Below are positions 22,974-30,703 of a stretch of DNA of 54,994 nt, one piece after another. Source of the DNA: Fibrobacter succinogenes (GTDB taxonomy: Bacteria > Fibrobacterota > Fibrobacteria > Fibrobacterales > Fibrobacteraceae); NCBI GenBank assembly GCA_902756345.1, contig CACVQR010000015.1, forward strand, positions 1 through 54,994, given 5' to 3'. Each line of letters starts with the position of its first letter. Positions within the stretch are counted from its first letter, which is position 1. The translations under genes and the position numbers were made by a program. The notes under the pieces are model-generated. The model saw nothing but the letters and a program-made list of their open reading frames with translations. It was not told the origin of the DNA and did no database searches.

Positions 22974-24692
22974 TTAAATTTTATTTTTTATCTGATTAAG
23001 TTCAACTTTTGCAGATTCCAACTTTTGCATTTTTTCAACAACATCAGCGTTATTTTCAAGAGTTTCATTCGCTTTTTGAATACTAGCTACAAGACTATTG
23101 ATACGTTCATTGAACTGTTCAGAAATAGCATTGATAGCGGCTTCATTTTGCGCTTTTAATTCTGGTTCAAGTTTGCTACGCAAATCACGTTTCAATCGAG
23201 GTATTGCATTCAAAATTTGCGAGCGAATATTTTCACGTTGTTCTTGTTCCTGATTTCTTTTGGATATATAGCTAGTAATAGCACTGATAATTTCAGGCAG
23301 GAGAAGAATTACTATTTCTGCAAGAGGACATATTATATCAGTTGCAATGGCAACAGCGCCAACAACAGTCTTATATGCTGTTTGCAAGCCTGCTTTTGAT
23401 GCAGCTTTCTGCGCGACATTCGCCATATTGTTAAAAGCAACCTTTGCCATATCTCCCAACTGCGATGCAGCAACACCAATCTTAGCTACAAATTCGGGAT
23501 TGTCTAACAAACTGAAAGTATTTTGGTATGCTCGTAGTTCCATTTGAAAATTGGTTGATATTTTCTCCGTAATTCCCTTTGTCACATCATTAACCGCAGG
23601 TATTACGGCAGATTTAACAATGGCATTCATTTCCTGGGAAATAGCATCACCACCGGCACCATGCATTGCCATATCAATCAATTGATCTAAGTCTGCATGA
23701 ATAGCATTTCCCGCAGCAGAAGTAATGGCATCAATATCGTCCTCAAAATGGCTATTCTTTGCTTCTGCTATCATTCTATCACGCTTTCTTTGGAGTTTAT
23801 CAAGAGCCTCTTGCATATCACGAATAGCACTCTTGTTCTTCTCTCGATCTATCTTGAGAGCAGCAATTTTCGTAGCCACTATGGAATTCAATTCATCAAC
23901 TACTTGAAGTATAGCGTCCTTGAATACTTTGCTGAAAAGTTGTTCAGGATCAATAGAGTCGATGAGTTTTTTTAATTCTGCCCCAGCATCCCTATAGAGA
24001 GGCTTTACTTCTACGGATTCACCAAGAATGTCTTCCACTTGATCTTGAACCTCTTGGCATATATCTTTTACACTCTGCTCACTTAGTAGGTTTGCCTTGC
24101 TGACAAAGAACGAACAGGTGCGTCCCATACTTTGGATATCTTGAATTTGCCGCTTCATTGAAGCAGTAACTGTCCCACTCTTCGCATCTGTTAGAATCAC
24201 ATAATGAACCCCTCGATTTAAGTAGCTCGCGATAGCCTTGTTGTGGTCATCGCGTGGGGAATCGAAACCCGGCATATCAACCATAACCATTGGCTCAATT
24301 TTTTTGAGATTTTCGGAATTGAGATAGAGCCTTATGCAACGCCAATCCTTTTCAACTTTGCCTATGCCTTCAATAGAAATGCGTTTGTAGTCAAATGATT
24401 CTCCCTTCTCTACGACAATTTCGGCATACTCCTCCATAGAATAGCGCAGTTCTGTCGCCCTTGCTGTTTCAGGATTTGGAGAAACAGATAACAATGAACG
24501 TCCAATAAACGAATTTAGGAAAGAGCTTTTACCGGCGCTGAATTCTCCAACTACGGGAACCAAGAGCTCGCGATCTTTTATTGTTTGCTTTAAAGACTCT
24601 GCATTTTCAGTGGAGCATTCTACGCTTGCTGCGATTTTAATAATTTCATCGACAATACGGATGTATTGTTCTTTCGTTTTCAAAGTGACCAT
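22974..24692 (-). CDS. Dynamin-family GTPase with hydrophobic C-terminal segment, first gene of the operon
   Basis: 572 aa. G1 GEFSAGKS (49-56), G3 DMPG (139-142), G4 position SKAN (198-201) instead of NKxD. Coiled-coil segments surround a hydrophobic stretch at about 425-470 (AVAIATDIICPLAEIVILLL) that could be the membrane-inserting paddle of bacterial dynamin-like proteins. AAGGAG precedes the ATG. It opens the 12-gene operon. Likely partner of the next two GTPases. Family assignment is secure, cellular role is not. Confidence 0.88.
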   Translation of the reverse strand: MVTLKTKEQYIRIVDEIIKIAASVECSTENAESLKQTIKDRELLVPVVGEFSAGKSSFLNSFIGRSLLSVSPNPETARATELRYSMEEYAEIVVEKGESFDYKRISIEGIGKVEKDWRCIRLYLNSENLKKIEPMVMVDMPGFDSPRDDHNKAIASYLNRGVHYVILTDAKSGTVTASMKRQIQDIQSMGRTCSFFVSKANLLSEQSVKDICQEVQDQVEDILGESVEVKPLYRDAGAELKKLIDSIDPEQLFSKVFKDAILQVVDELNSIVATKIAALKIDREKNKSAIRDMQEALDKLQRKRDRMIAEAKNSHFEDDIDAITSAAGNAIHADLDQLIDMAMHGAGGDAISQEMNAIVKSAVIPAVNDVTKGITEKISTNFQMELRAYQNTFSLLDNPEFVAKIGVAASQLGDMAKVAFNNMANVAQKAASKAGLQTAYKTVVGAVAIATDIICPLAEIVILLLPEIISAITSYISKRNQEQEQRENIRSQILNAIPRLKRDLRSKLEPELKAQNEAAINAISEQFNERINSLVASIQKANETLENNADVVEKMQKLESAKVELNQIKNKI

Positions 24693-24730
24693 TTTTTCTC
24701 CTTACTTTTTCATCACAACTATATGCAATT

Positions 24731-24738
24731 CCAATATA
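24731..24738 (-). promoter_or_regulatory. Candidate -7 element of the GTPase/FISUMP operon
   Basis: TATATTGG on the minus strand, close to TAnnTTTG and to the TATATTGT of the lipoprotein promoter, 38 nt before the ATG. A second similar element TATATTAG lies 14 nt further upstream. No convincing -33 box was found for either. Confidence 0.35.
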
Positions 24739-24791
24739 ACCTAATATACCCCAAATATTTCCGAAATTTTTCATTATTTAAGACAGCATAT

Positions 24792-24870
24792 ATTCCAACT
24801 TGGAATAATTACACATGGGAAAAACGCCCCTCTCTTCCCAAGTTCCACTTTCTGGAACTTGGATTTTTTG
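24792..24870 (+). promoter_or_regulatory. Attenuator-like structure before the divergent FISUMP gene
   Basis: CCAAGTTCCA (24838-24847) and TGGAACTTGG (24853-24862) form a perfect 10-bp stem followed by ATTTTTTG, a strong terminator 58 nt before the ATG at 24928. Upstream, ATTCCAA-C-TTGGAAT (24792-24806) is a second hairpin. Its AACTTGG (24797-24803) is complementary to CCAAGTT of the terminator arm, so terminator and anti-terminator folds exclude each other. The rest of 24693-24927 is AT-rich spacer. It might instead end a short unknown transcript. Confidence 0.5.
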
Positions 24871-24927
24871 TGTATTTGAATCCGGCCATAGCCGAGGTAT
24901 ATTTATCCTCCCTACCAAAGGATTCTT

Positions 24928-25686
24928 ATGAACAGCGAAAACGAAGCGATAAAGTATTGCCCATTTTGCAAGAACCAAGTAAAGAAATCTCTTGACGACA
25001 TCCGTAGCGACATCAACAAATTTCTGTTGCCTTATTTTGACTTGTACGGAGACGACATTATTACCGATATTCTTGACGACGAGATTATTCAGAGAAAACC
25101 CGCAATGTCTGCGTTGCACATTGAACAAGGCTTATTCGAGGACCCGCGCGATGGCGAGCTCTACGAGACGGTCACTATCGATGGCAGGGAGTGGTTTGCC
25201 GAGAACTTGCGGTTCCATTGCAGAAATAGCGTCGTTCTCGATGACAACAACGTTTATCTAGACTGTTTCGGTCTACTGTACACTTACCATGACGCCAAGA
25301 AATACATTCCCGAGGGGTGGCGGCTCCCCACGATCGAAGATTGGGATTCCCTGATTAATTTTGCCGATGAAATCACATGCAATTCCACCAGGTCGCTTAT
25401 GCATAAGGACGGCTGGAAAGGTACCGACGGAGTGTACCCCATTGACAATTTCGGTTTCGGAATTTATGCCGCGGGCTATGTCGACATCCTTGGAGAATCC
25501 GTCTATGTTGCAGAATCGGGAGATTCCGAGGTGACGTGTTTCTGGGCCGACAGTTCAACGGATTGCGATAGCGAAGGCCTCCACGCCGTCAACAGTTTGT
25601 CTTTGAGCAAGCACGGATGGGAAAAGAATTACCGCGCCCCGGATTACAAGTTCTCTGTCCGGTTGGTGCGCGATCAACAACCCTAA
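24928..25686 (+). CDS. FISUMP protein with N-terminal Cys pair, divergent from the GTPase operon
   Basis: 252 aa. CPFC near residue 11 looks like half of the zinc ribbon of genes d, f and g; a second Cys pair is missing. The helical module is replaced by a short acidic helical stretch (residues 18-60). FISUMP follows (YETVTIDGREWFAENLRF, FGLLYTYHDAKKY, EGWRLPTIEDWDSL, FGFGIYAAG, VTCFWADS, KFSVRLVRD). GC content is higher than in the operon. AAAGGA lies before the ATG. Its stop overlaps the htpX stop by 4 nt. A solo sensor or regulator of the operon is possible but unproven. Confidence 0.85.
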   Translation: MNSENEAIKYCPFCKNQVKKSLDDIRSDINKFLLPYFDLYGDDIITDILDDEIIQRKPAMSALHIEQGLFEDPRDGELYETVTIDGREWFAENLRFHCRNSVVLDDNNVYLDCFGLLYTYHDAKKYIPEGWRLPTIEDWDSLINFADEITCNSTRSLMHKDGWKGTDGVYPIDNFGFGIYAAGYVDILGESVYVAESGDSEVTCFWADSSTDCDSEGLHAVNSLSLSKHGWEKNYRAPDYKFSVRLVRDQQP

Positions 25687-26735
25687 AACTGCTTCAACAA
25701 CCGAATTCTCTCGGGCGTGTCGGGGTGGGTGCAGAACATGATGTTCGCCTTCGCGATGATGCCCTTGAGTTTCATGTCGTTGTCGAATTCTTCGTCGGGG
25801 TGAATAATATAAAGTTGCGCCACGTCGCTACGGCGCACGGTGTCGAGGCCCGGATAGTCCGAAATTTTTTGCAGGGCAGAGGCGAGCGCCCAGGGGTCGC
25901 CACAGAGTTCGGCGCCGCCCGCATCGGCCACGTACTCGCGCGAACGCGAAATGGCTAGACGCGTGAGCCAGCTGAACAAGTAGCCGATGGTGCTCCAAAT
26001 CAAAACAAGAATCAGCGCAAAGATGATGATAACTCCGCCGCTTCCCCCGCCGCGCCTGCTGCGGGAATGATTGCGGGGGCCGCGGAACATTGCCGACAGC
26101 AGCTTCATCGACACCATCTGAATGGTCGAAAAAATTCCCACGAACACGATGCACACCACCATGAGTCGCGTGTCGCGGTTCTTGATATGCGTGAGTTCAT
26201 GGCCCACGACGGCGGCGAGTTCCGCATCGTTTAATTTGTCTATAAGTCCGGTCGTGAGCGTAATCGTGAACGAGGGAATGTCGATTCCGCTCGCAAACGC
26301 GTTCAGGCCGTTATCCTCGACGATGTTGATCTGCGGCATCTCGATTCCGCCTGCAATGCAGAGGTTCTCGACAATATTGTAGACGCGCAGGTTATCTTTG
26401 CGTTCAAGAGGTTTCGCATGCGTCGCATGGCGTATAATGGCGGTATTCGCGCAATAGGCGATAATGAACCACACGCCGACAATCTGCAAAGTGTAAGGAA
26501 GCACCTCCCAGAAGCTGTGCCGCACTTCGGGCCAGTGCAGAATGCCGTATTTCATATATGTGGCGTGGCCTTCGGGGCACCCGCCTTCGACAATCGGGCA
26601 GAGTACGCCAAAAAAGTCCAGACACAAAATGACCGCAAACACCATCACCAAGATAATAACGGGAAACAGGCACAGCAGCAAGATGCTGTTGCGGTTGTTC
26701 CGCCAAATCTGGGTTTGGAGTCCGACGTATTTCAT
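25683..26735 (-). CDS. htpX: M48-family zinc metalloprotease, HtpX-like
   Basis: 350 aa integral membrane protease. Two membrane segments lie near residues 18-40 and 78-100. The zinc site HELTH (179-183) and the third ligand in SREYVADAGGAE (Glu267) are intact. A Gly/Arg-rich cytoplasmic loop (221-234) precedes another hydrophobic pair (235-262). Such proteases take part in quality control of membrane proteins. Cotranscribed with lemA, 9 nt upstream, a frequent bacterial pairing. Confidence 0.92.
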   Translation of the reverse strand: MKYVGLQTQIWRNNRNSILLLCLFPVIILVMVFAVILCLDFFGVLCPIVEGGCPEGHATYMKYGILHWPEVRHSFWEVLPYTLQIVGVWFIIAYCANTAIIRHATHAKPLERKDNLRVYNIVENLCIAGGIEMPQINIVEDNGLNAFASGIDIPSFTITLTTGLIDKLNDAELAAVVGHELTHIKNRDTRLMVVCIVFVGIFSTIQMVSMKLLSAMFRGPRNHSRSRRGGGSGGVIIIFALILVLIWSTIGYLFSWLTRLAISRSREYVADAGGAELCGDPWALASALQKISDYPGLDTVRRSDVAQLYIIHPDEEFDNDMKLKGIIAKANIMFCTHPDTPERIRLLKQF

Positions 26736-26744
26736 GAGGGAAGG

Positions 26745-27305
26745 CTAAAACTTCACCTCGGGTGCTTTGTTCAGGTCTTCGCGGCTTTCGGTGGCCTCGT
26801 ACATGGCGGCACGCTTGAAGCCGAACATTCCGGCGACGATGTTGCTCGGGAATACTTCGCAGGCGTTGTTCAGTTCGCGGGTCGTGGAATTGAAGAAACG
26901 GCGGGCGGCAGAGAGCTTGTTCTCAATGTCGGCAAGTTCGTTCTGCAACTGCAGGAAGTTCTGGTTCGCCTTGAGTTCGGGGTAAGCCTCGAGCGAAATA
27001 CGGAGCCCGGCGAGCGCCCCGGAAAGCGCCTTGTCAGCCTGAACCTTTTCGTCGACGGTTGTTGCGTTCATGGCCGCGGCACGAGCAGAAGTCACCTTGT
27101 CAAGAGTTTCTTTTTCGTGAGTGGCGTAGCCCTTGACAGTGCTCACTAGCTGCGGCACCAAATCAAAACGCTGCTTGAGTTGCACATCGATATTTGCGAA
27201 TGCATTTTCACGGTTATTGCGGAGTTTTACAAGTCCATTATACATCGAAATGAACCAGGCGATTAGCACCACCACGACAATGCCGGCAACAATTCCAATA
27301 GTCAT
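26745..27305 (-). CDS. lemA: LemA family protein
   Basis: 186 aa. One N-terminal membrane helix (residues 3-20) is followed by the LemA signature YNGLVKLRNNRENAFANIDV and QLKQRFDLVPQLVSTVKGYA, with a long helical bundle exposed outside the membrane. The biochemical role is unknown; it commonly accompanies HtpX-type proteases, as here. AAAGGAG precedes the ATG. The upstream TTGACC-N18-TAGATT (minus strand) overlaps the yggS terminator, so lemA-htpX probably forms its own unit. Confidence 0.92.
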   Translation of the reverse strand: MTIGIVAGIVVVVLIAWFISMYNGLVKLRNNRENAFANIDVQLKQRFDLVPQLVSTVKGYATHEKETLDKVTSARAAAMNATTVDEKVQADKALSGALAGLRISLEAYPELKANQNFLQLQNELADIENKLSAARRFFNSTTRELNNACEVFPSNIVAGMFGFKRAAMYEATESREDLNKAPEVKF

Positions 27306-27342
27306 ATTTTACTCCTTTCTGTTTCTTAGTAAGAAATCTATA

Positions 27343-27373
27343 TAAAAAAAAGATCCCGGGTCAAACCCGGGAT
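27343..27373 (-). terminator. Terminator of yggS, overlapping the lemA promoter
   Basis: On the minus strand ATCCCGGGT-TTG-ACCCGGGAT is a 9-bp perfect stem followed by C and eight T. The loop and 3' arm contain TTTGACC, usable as the -33/-35 box of lemA (then N18 and TAGATT). The flanking TGTCAT is shared with the palindrome at 3373-3392. Confidence 0.8.
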
Positions 27374-27408
27374 GACATTTTTACGCCCCAAAAGAGCGTC
27401 TTTTGACT

Positions 27409-28218
27409 CTAGACAGGATCATTGACCGGTTTACTGTAGTCGCGTTCGCCAAAGAGGGCCGTTCCCACGCGAATCATGGTAGAGCCTTCTTCAATAGCGA
27501 CTTCAAGGTCACCCGTCATGCCCATCGAAAGCTGGTCAAAGTTCGCGAAAACGCCACCCTTGGCCAAGAACTTTTGCTGCAGGTTACGAAGGAATGCAAA
27601 GCATTCGCGGCTGTCTTCGGCGACGCCGGTATTCTTGCCGATGGTCATGAGCCCGCGGAAACGAAGGTGCGGGAAATTCGCGCTCTTGCCGTCGGCAGTG
27701 GCTGCGCCCGCACGATTTTCTAGATCAGCAAGGAACGCTTCGGCCTCATGCACGTCGAGCCCGCTCTTCGTCTCTTCTTCGCCGGCGTTCACCTGGAAAA
27801 GGATATCGAGAATCTTGCCCTGCTCGCCGCTTCCGCCGTTGCTGGGGAGTGCCGCGCAGACGCGTTCCAGTTTTTCCACCGCCTCGATGCTCGCGATGGA
27901 ATGGATGCAATCGGCAACGATGGCCGCCTTCTTGAGCTTGTTGCTCTGCACGGGGCCAATCACGTGGCAACGCACGCGGTTTCCGTCTTTTGCAATACGC
28001 GGTTCGGAGAACTTGAGTTCGGCTTCTTGCACGCGGTTTTCGCCAAAATCGGTTGCGCCAAGGCTAATGGCATTTACCACCGCTTCTGCCGGGTGGAACT
28101 TGCTCACCCAAACGAGTTTAACCGAGTCGCGGCTACGGCCCGCAACCTTGCAAGCCTCAGAAATCCTTGCTTCGAGAGCTGCAAGGTGCTCGCGCATTTC
28201 TTCGAGTGTGAATTCCAT
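27409..28218 (-). CDS. yggS: YggS-type PLP homeostasis protein
   Basis: 269 aa, type III PLP fold. Lys39 in LVWVSKFHP is the PLP lysine; LGATDFGENRVQEAELK, HVIGPVQSNK and the phosphate-binding end LSMGMTGDLEVAIEEGSTMI are all present. The protein binds pyridoxal phosphate and buffers the vitamin B6 pool in the cytoplasm rather than catalysing a reaction. The family's usual HxIGxLQ is HVIGPVQ here, a mild change. Located between lon and lemA on the same strand but with its own terminator. Confidence 0.94.
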   Translation of the reverse strand: MEFTLEEMREHLAALEARISEACKVAGRSRDSVKLVWVSKFHPAEAVVNAISLGATDFGENRVQEAELKFSEPRIAKDGNRVRCHVIGPVQSNKLKKAAIVADCIHSIASIEAVEKLERVCAALPSNGGSGEQGKILDILFQVNAGEEETKSGLDVHEAEAFLADLENRAGAATADGKSANFPHLRFRGLMTIGKNTGVAEDSRECFAFLRNLQQKFLAKGGVFANFDQLSMGMTGDLEVAIEEGSTMIRVGTALFGERDYSKPVNDPV

Positions 28219-28273
28219 AGTAACAGTAGGAAGTTAGAAGTAGACAGTAGGAAGTTGGATGTTGGAAGTAGAC
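28219..28273. repeat. Degenerate tandem short-sequence repeat
   Basis: Repeats of the type AGTAGGAAGTT / AGTAGACAG alternate in the yggS-lon spacer (ACAGTAGGAAGTTAGA then ACAGTAGGAAGTTGGA). They resemble short intergenic repeats that spread in many genomes. No coding role seen. Confidence 0.6.
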
Positions 28274-28286
28274 AGCAATCAAGTTA

Positions 28287-30623
28287 TTACGATTTGGCCT
28301 TCGTTTCCTTGAACAGCACCTTGATGATTTCGTCGATGTGCTTGTGCGTGTAGATCTTGAGGCCCTTCTTCGCAGGTGCTGGGAGTTCGTTCACGTCCTT
28401 CTGGTTCTGTGCCGGGAGTCGCAAGGTCTTTACGCCGGCCTGAAGTGCGGCAAGCGCCTTCTCGTTCAGGCCACCAATCGCAAGGCATGCTCCCGTCAGG
28501 CTCACTTCGCCAGTGAAGGCGATTTCGGGCGAAACCGGCTGCTTGGTAAACGCACTAAGTAAGCAGAGCGTGAGGGCAATACCCGCAGAGGGACCATCTT
28601 TGGGCACAGCGCCTTCGGGCACGTGAATATGGATGTCCGTCTTTTTCACGATATTCGGGTCAATGCCAAAGCGGCTCAGGCGTTCGCGCACAAGGCTCAA
28701 AGCAATCTGAGCCGATTCCTTCATCACGTCGCCAAGCTTACCCGTCATCAAGAGCGTTCCCTTGCCAGGCAAGAGCATGCATTCGATGGGCAGAATTTCG
28801 CCACCGACGCTTGTCCACGCAAGGCCAACGATTACACCCGGGCGGCCTGCAGCAGGCAGCTGGTTGTCGAGGTAACGCGGAGCGCCCAGGTAATCCTGCA
28901 AGGTCTTTTCCGTCACCTCGGTCGAGTACTTCTTGCCCATCACCTTGTCTTTTGCACGGTGACGCACTACATTTTCGAGGGTGCGTTCCAGTTCACGCAC
29001 GCCCGCTTCACGCGTCCATTCGCGAATCACCTTCGAAATGATGCCGTCGTCAAAAGCGACATCCTTGCCGTTTTCGATGCCCGTGCGTTCGCAAATGCGC
29101 GGTACCAGGTACTTGCTTGCAATCTGCAACTTTTCGTGCGGATAGTAACCGGGTAGGCGTACCATTTCCAAACGGTCGCGCAAGGCTTCGGGGATTTCGG
29201 CTTCGCTGTTCGCCGTCGCAATAAAGAGCACGCGGCTTAAGTCAAGCCCCACTTCCATAAAGTGGTCGGTAAAGTCGTGATTCTGTTCGGGGTCCAAAAC
29301 TTCGAGCATGGCGCTGGCGGGGTCACCGCGGAAGTCGCTCGCCATCTTGTCGATTTCGTCGAGCAGAATAATCGGGTTCATGCACTTGGCACGGCGAAGC
29401 GCCTGGATAAAGCGACCCGGCATGGCACCGATGTAGGTACGGCGGTGGCCACGGATTTCGGCTTCGTCACGCACGCCACCAAGAGTAATACGCACAAAGT
29501 TTCGCTGCATAGCATTCGCAATCGACTCCACAAGCGTCGTCTTGCCCACACCCGGAGGACCAACCAAGCAAAGAATCGGAGCGCGGCGTTCGGTGCCAGT
29601 CAGCTTGAGCACGGCCACGTATTCCATAATGCGTTCCTTGACCTTGTCGAGGCCAAAGTGCTTGGAATCGAGTTCGCTCTTCACCTTCTTCATGTTGAGA
29701 ACGGTATCGGTGTATTCGCCATACGGGAGCGTCAGGAACCAGTCCAAATAGTTGCGACTCACGGCATATTCCGGAGACGTCGGCTGCATCAGCTTCATGC
29801 GGCCAATTTCATCTTCAAGCTTTTCTTGAATCGCGGCCGAGAACTTTTTCGCCTTGATTTTCTTGAGCAGCTGATCCGGTTCAGAGGAATTTCCGTTTTC
29901 GCCATCGAGTTCATCTTGCAGCTGGCGAATCTGTTCGCTAATGAACCATTCCTTTTGCTGCTGGGCCATTTTCTGGCGTACGTTCTGCTGTACCTTGACC
30001 ATCATGGTGTCGGTATCGGCAGCCACCTGCATGATTTCGACCAGACGTTCCGCAAGTTCATCGATTTCACCGATTTCGAGCAAGCGCTGGCGTTCGTCCA
30101 TCGAAATCTGCAAGAACGGAATCATGCCATAAAAAGCGTTAATCTGGCTGTCCATGGTAAACAGGGCATCTACCATGCCTTCCGAAATATTCCTGTGCAG
30201 CGAATATTCCTTGAACTGCGTCAGAACCGTTTCAAAGCGAGGACTCTTGTCAGAATTTGTAATCGCGGGCTTGTGAGCCGAAACAGTCACCATCAAGAAG
30301 TTGTCCTTAGTCGTGATGGAACGCAAATCCACCACGCAGTCCCCCTCGAGCACCACCTTCACGCAACCATTCGGGAAGGGCATTACATTGCTTACGTGTG
30401 CGAGAATGCCCACCGAGTAAAGGTCGAGCATCGGGTTTTCAAGTTCTTCTTGCTCGATATTCTTCTGAGCCGAAAGAATGATTTGTCCATCGTGCGATTC
30501 AGCATATTCAAGAGCGCGCAAAGAAATATCCCTGCCGACCAAAATGCGGCGGGTCGTGTGCGGAAATACAACAGCGTCCCTCAGAGGGAGCAACGGATAC
30601 GTTTTTGAAGTGTCTAAAGCCAT
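28287..30623 (-). CDS. lon: ATP-dependent protease Lon
   Basis: 778 aa, full-length LonA. The N-terminal substrate domain starts with YPLLPLRDAVVFPH. AAA+ domain with Walker A GPPGVGKT (about 354-361) and Walker B PIILLDEIDK. The C-terminal Ser-Lys protease domain has the catalytic Ser in PKDGPSAG (about 680). Degrades damaged and regulatory proteins in the cytosol. The promoter element TATCTTTG (30630-30637) lies 6 nt before the ATG and no Shine-Dalgarno is present, so the mRNA is probably leaderless. Confidence 0.98.
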   Translation of the reverse strand: MALDTSKTYPLLPLRDAVVFPHTTRRILVGRDISLRALEYAESHDGQIILSAQKNIEQEELENPMLDLYSVGILAHVSNVMPFPNGCVKVVLEGDCVVDLRSITTKDNFLMVTVSAHKPAITNSDKSPRFETVLTQFKEYSLHRNISEGMVDALFTMDSQINAFYGMIPFLQISMDERQRLLEIGEIDELAERLVEIMQVAADTDTMMVKVQQNVRQKMAQQQKEWFISEQIRQLQDELDGENGNSSEPDQLLKKIKAKKFSAAIQEKLEDEIGRMKLMQPTSPEYAVSRNYLDWFLTLPYGEYTDTVLNMKKVKSELDSKHFGLDKVKERIMEYVAVLKLTGTERRAPILCLVGPPGVGKTTLVESIANAMQRNFVRITLGGVRDEAEIRGHRRTYIGAMPGRFIQALRRAKCMNPIILLDEIDKMASDFRGDPASAMLEVLDPEQNHDFTDHFMEVGLDLSRVLFIATANSEAEIPEALRDRLEMVRLPGYYPHEKLQIASKYLVPRICERTGIENGKDVAFDDGIISKVIREWTREAGVRELERTLENVVRHRAKDKVMGKKYSTEVTEKTLQDYLGAPRYLDNQLPAAGRPGVIVGLAWTSVGGEILPIECMLLPGKGTLLMTGKLGDVMKESAQIALSLVRERLSRFGIDPNIVKKTDIHIHVPEGAVPKDGPSAGIALTLCLLSAFTKQPVSPEIAFTGEVSLTGACLAIGGLNEKALAALQAGVKTLRLPAQNQKDVNELPAPAKKGLKIYTHKHIDEIIKVLFKETKAKS

Positions 30624-30629
30624 ACATTA

Positions 30630-30637
30630 CAAAGATA
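30630..30637 (-). promoter_or_regulatory. -7 element of lon
   Basis: TATCTTTG, a perfect TAnnTTTG. It is one half of the palindrome AAAGATA-G-TATCTTT (30631-30645), whose other half could act as a -7 element on the plus strand. Transcription would start at about the lon ATG. Confidence 0.55.
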
Positions 30638-30645
30638 GTATCTTT

Positions 30646-30683
30646 AAAAAAAAGCCAGTCTGCATTTAGTTGCAAACTGGCTT
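30646..30683 (-). terminator. Terminator of the pectate lyase gene
   Basis: On the minus strand AAGCCAGT pairs with ACTGGCTT, with an inner TGCA/TGCA, followed by eight T residues (the plus-strand A run at 30646-30653). It directly abuts the lon promoter. Confidence 0.85.
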
Positions 30684-30703
30684 ATGGTTTGGTTAGGAGG
30701 TCA

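Noticed and set aside
9804-24692. Diversity-generating retroelement using FISUMP domains as variable proteins
   Set aside because: The fold is suitable, but no reverse transcriptase, accessory gene or template/variable repeat pair was found in the window.
29262-30608. 448-codon open frame on the plus strand
   Set aside because: Antisense shadow of lon, caused by codon bias of the real gene.
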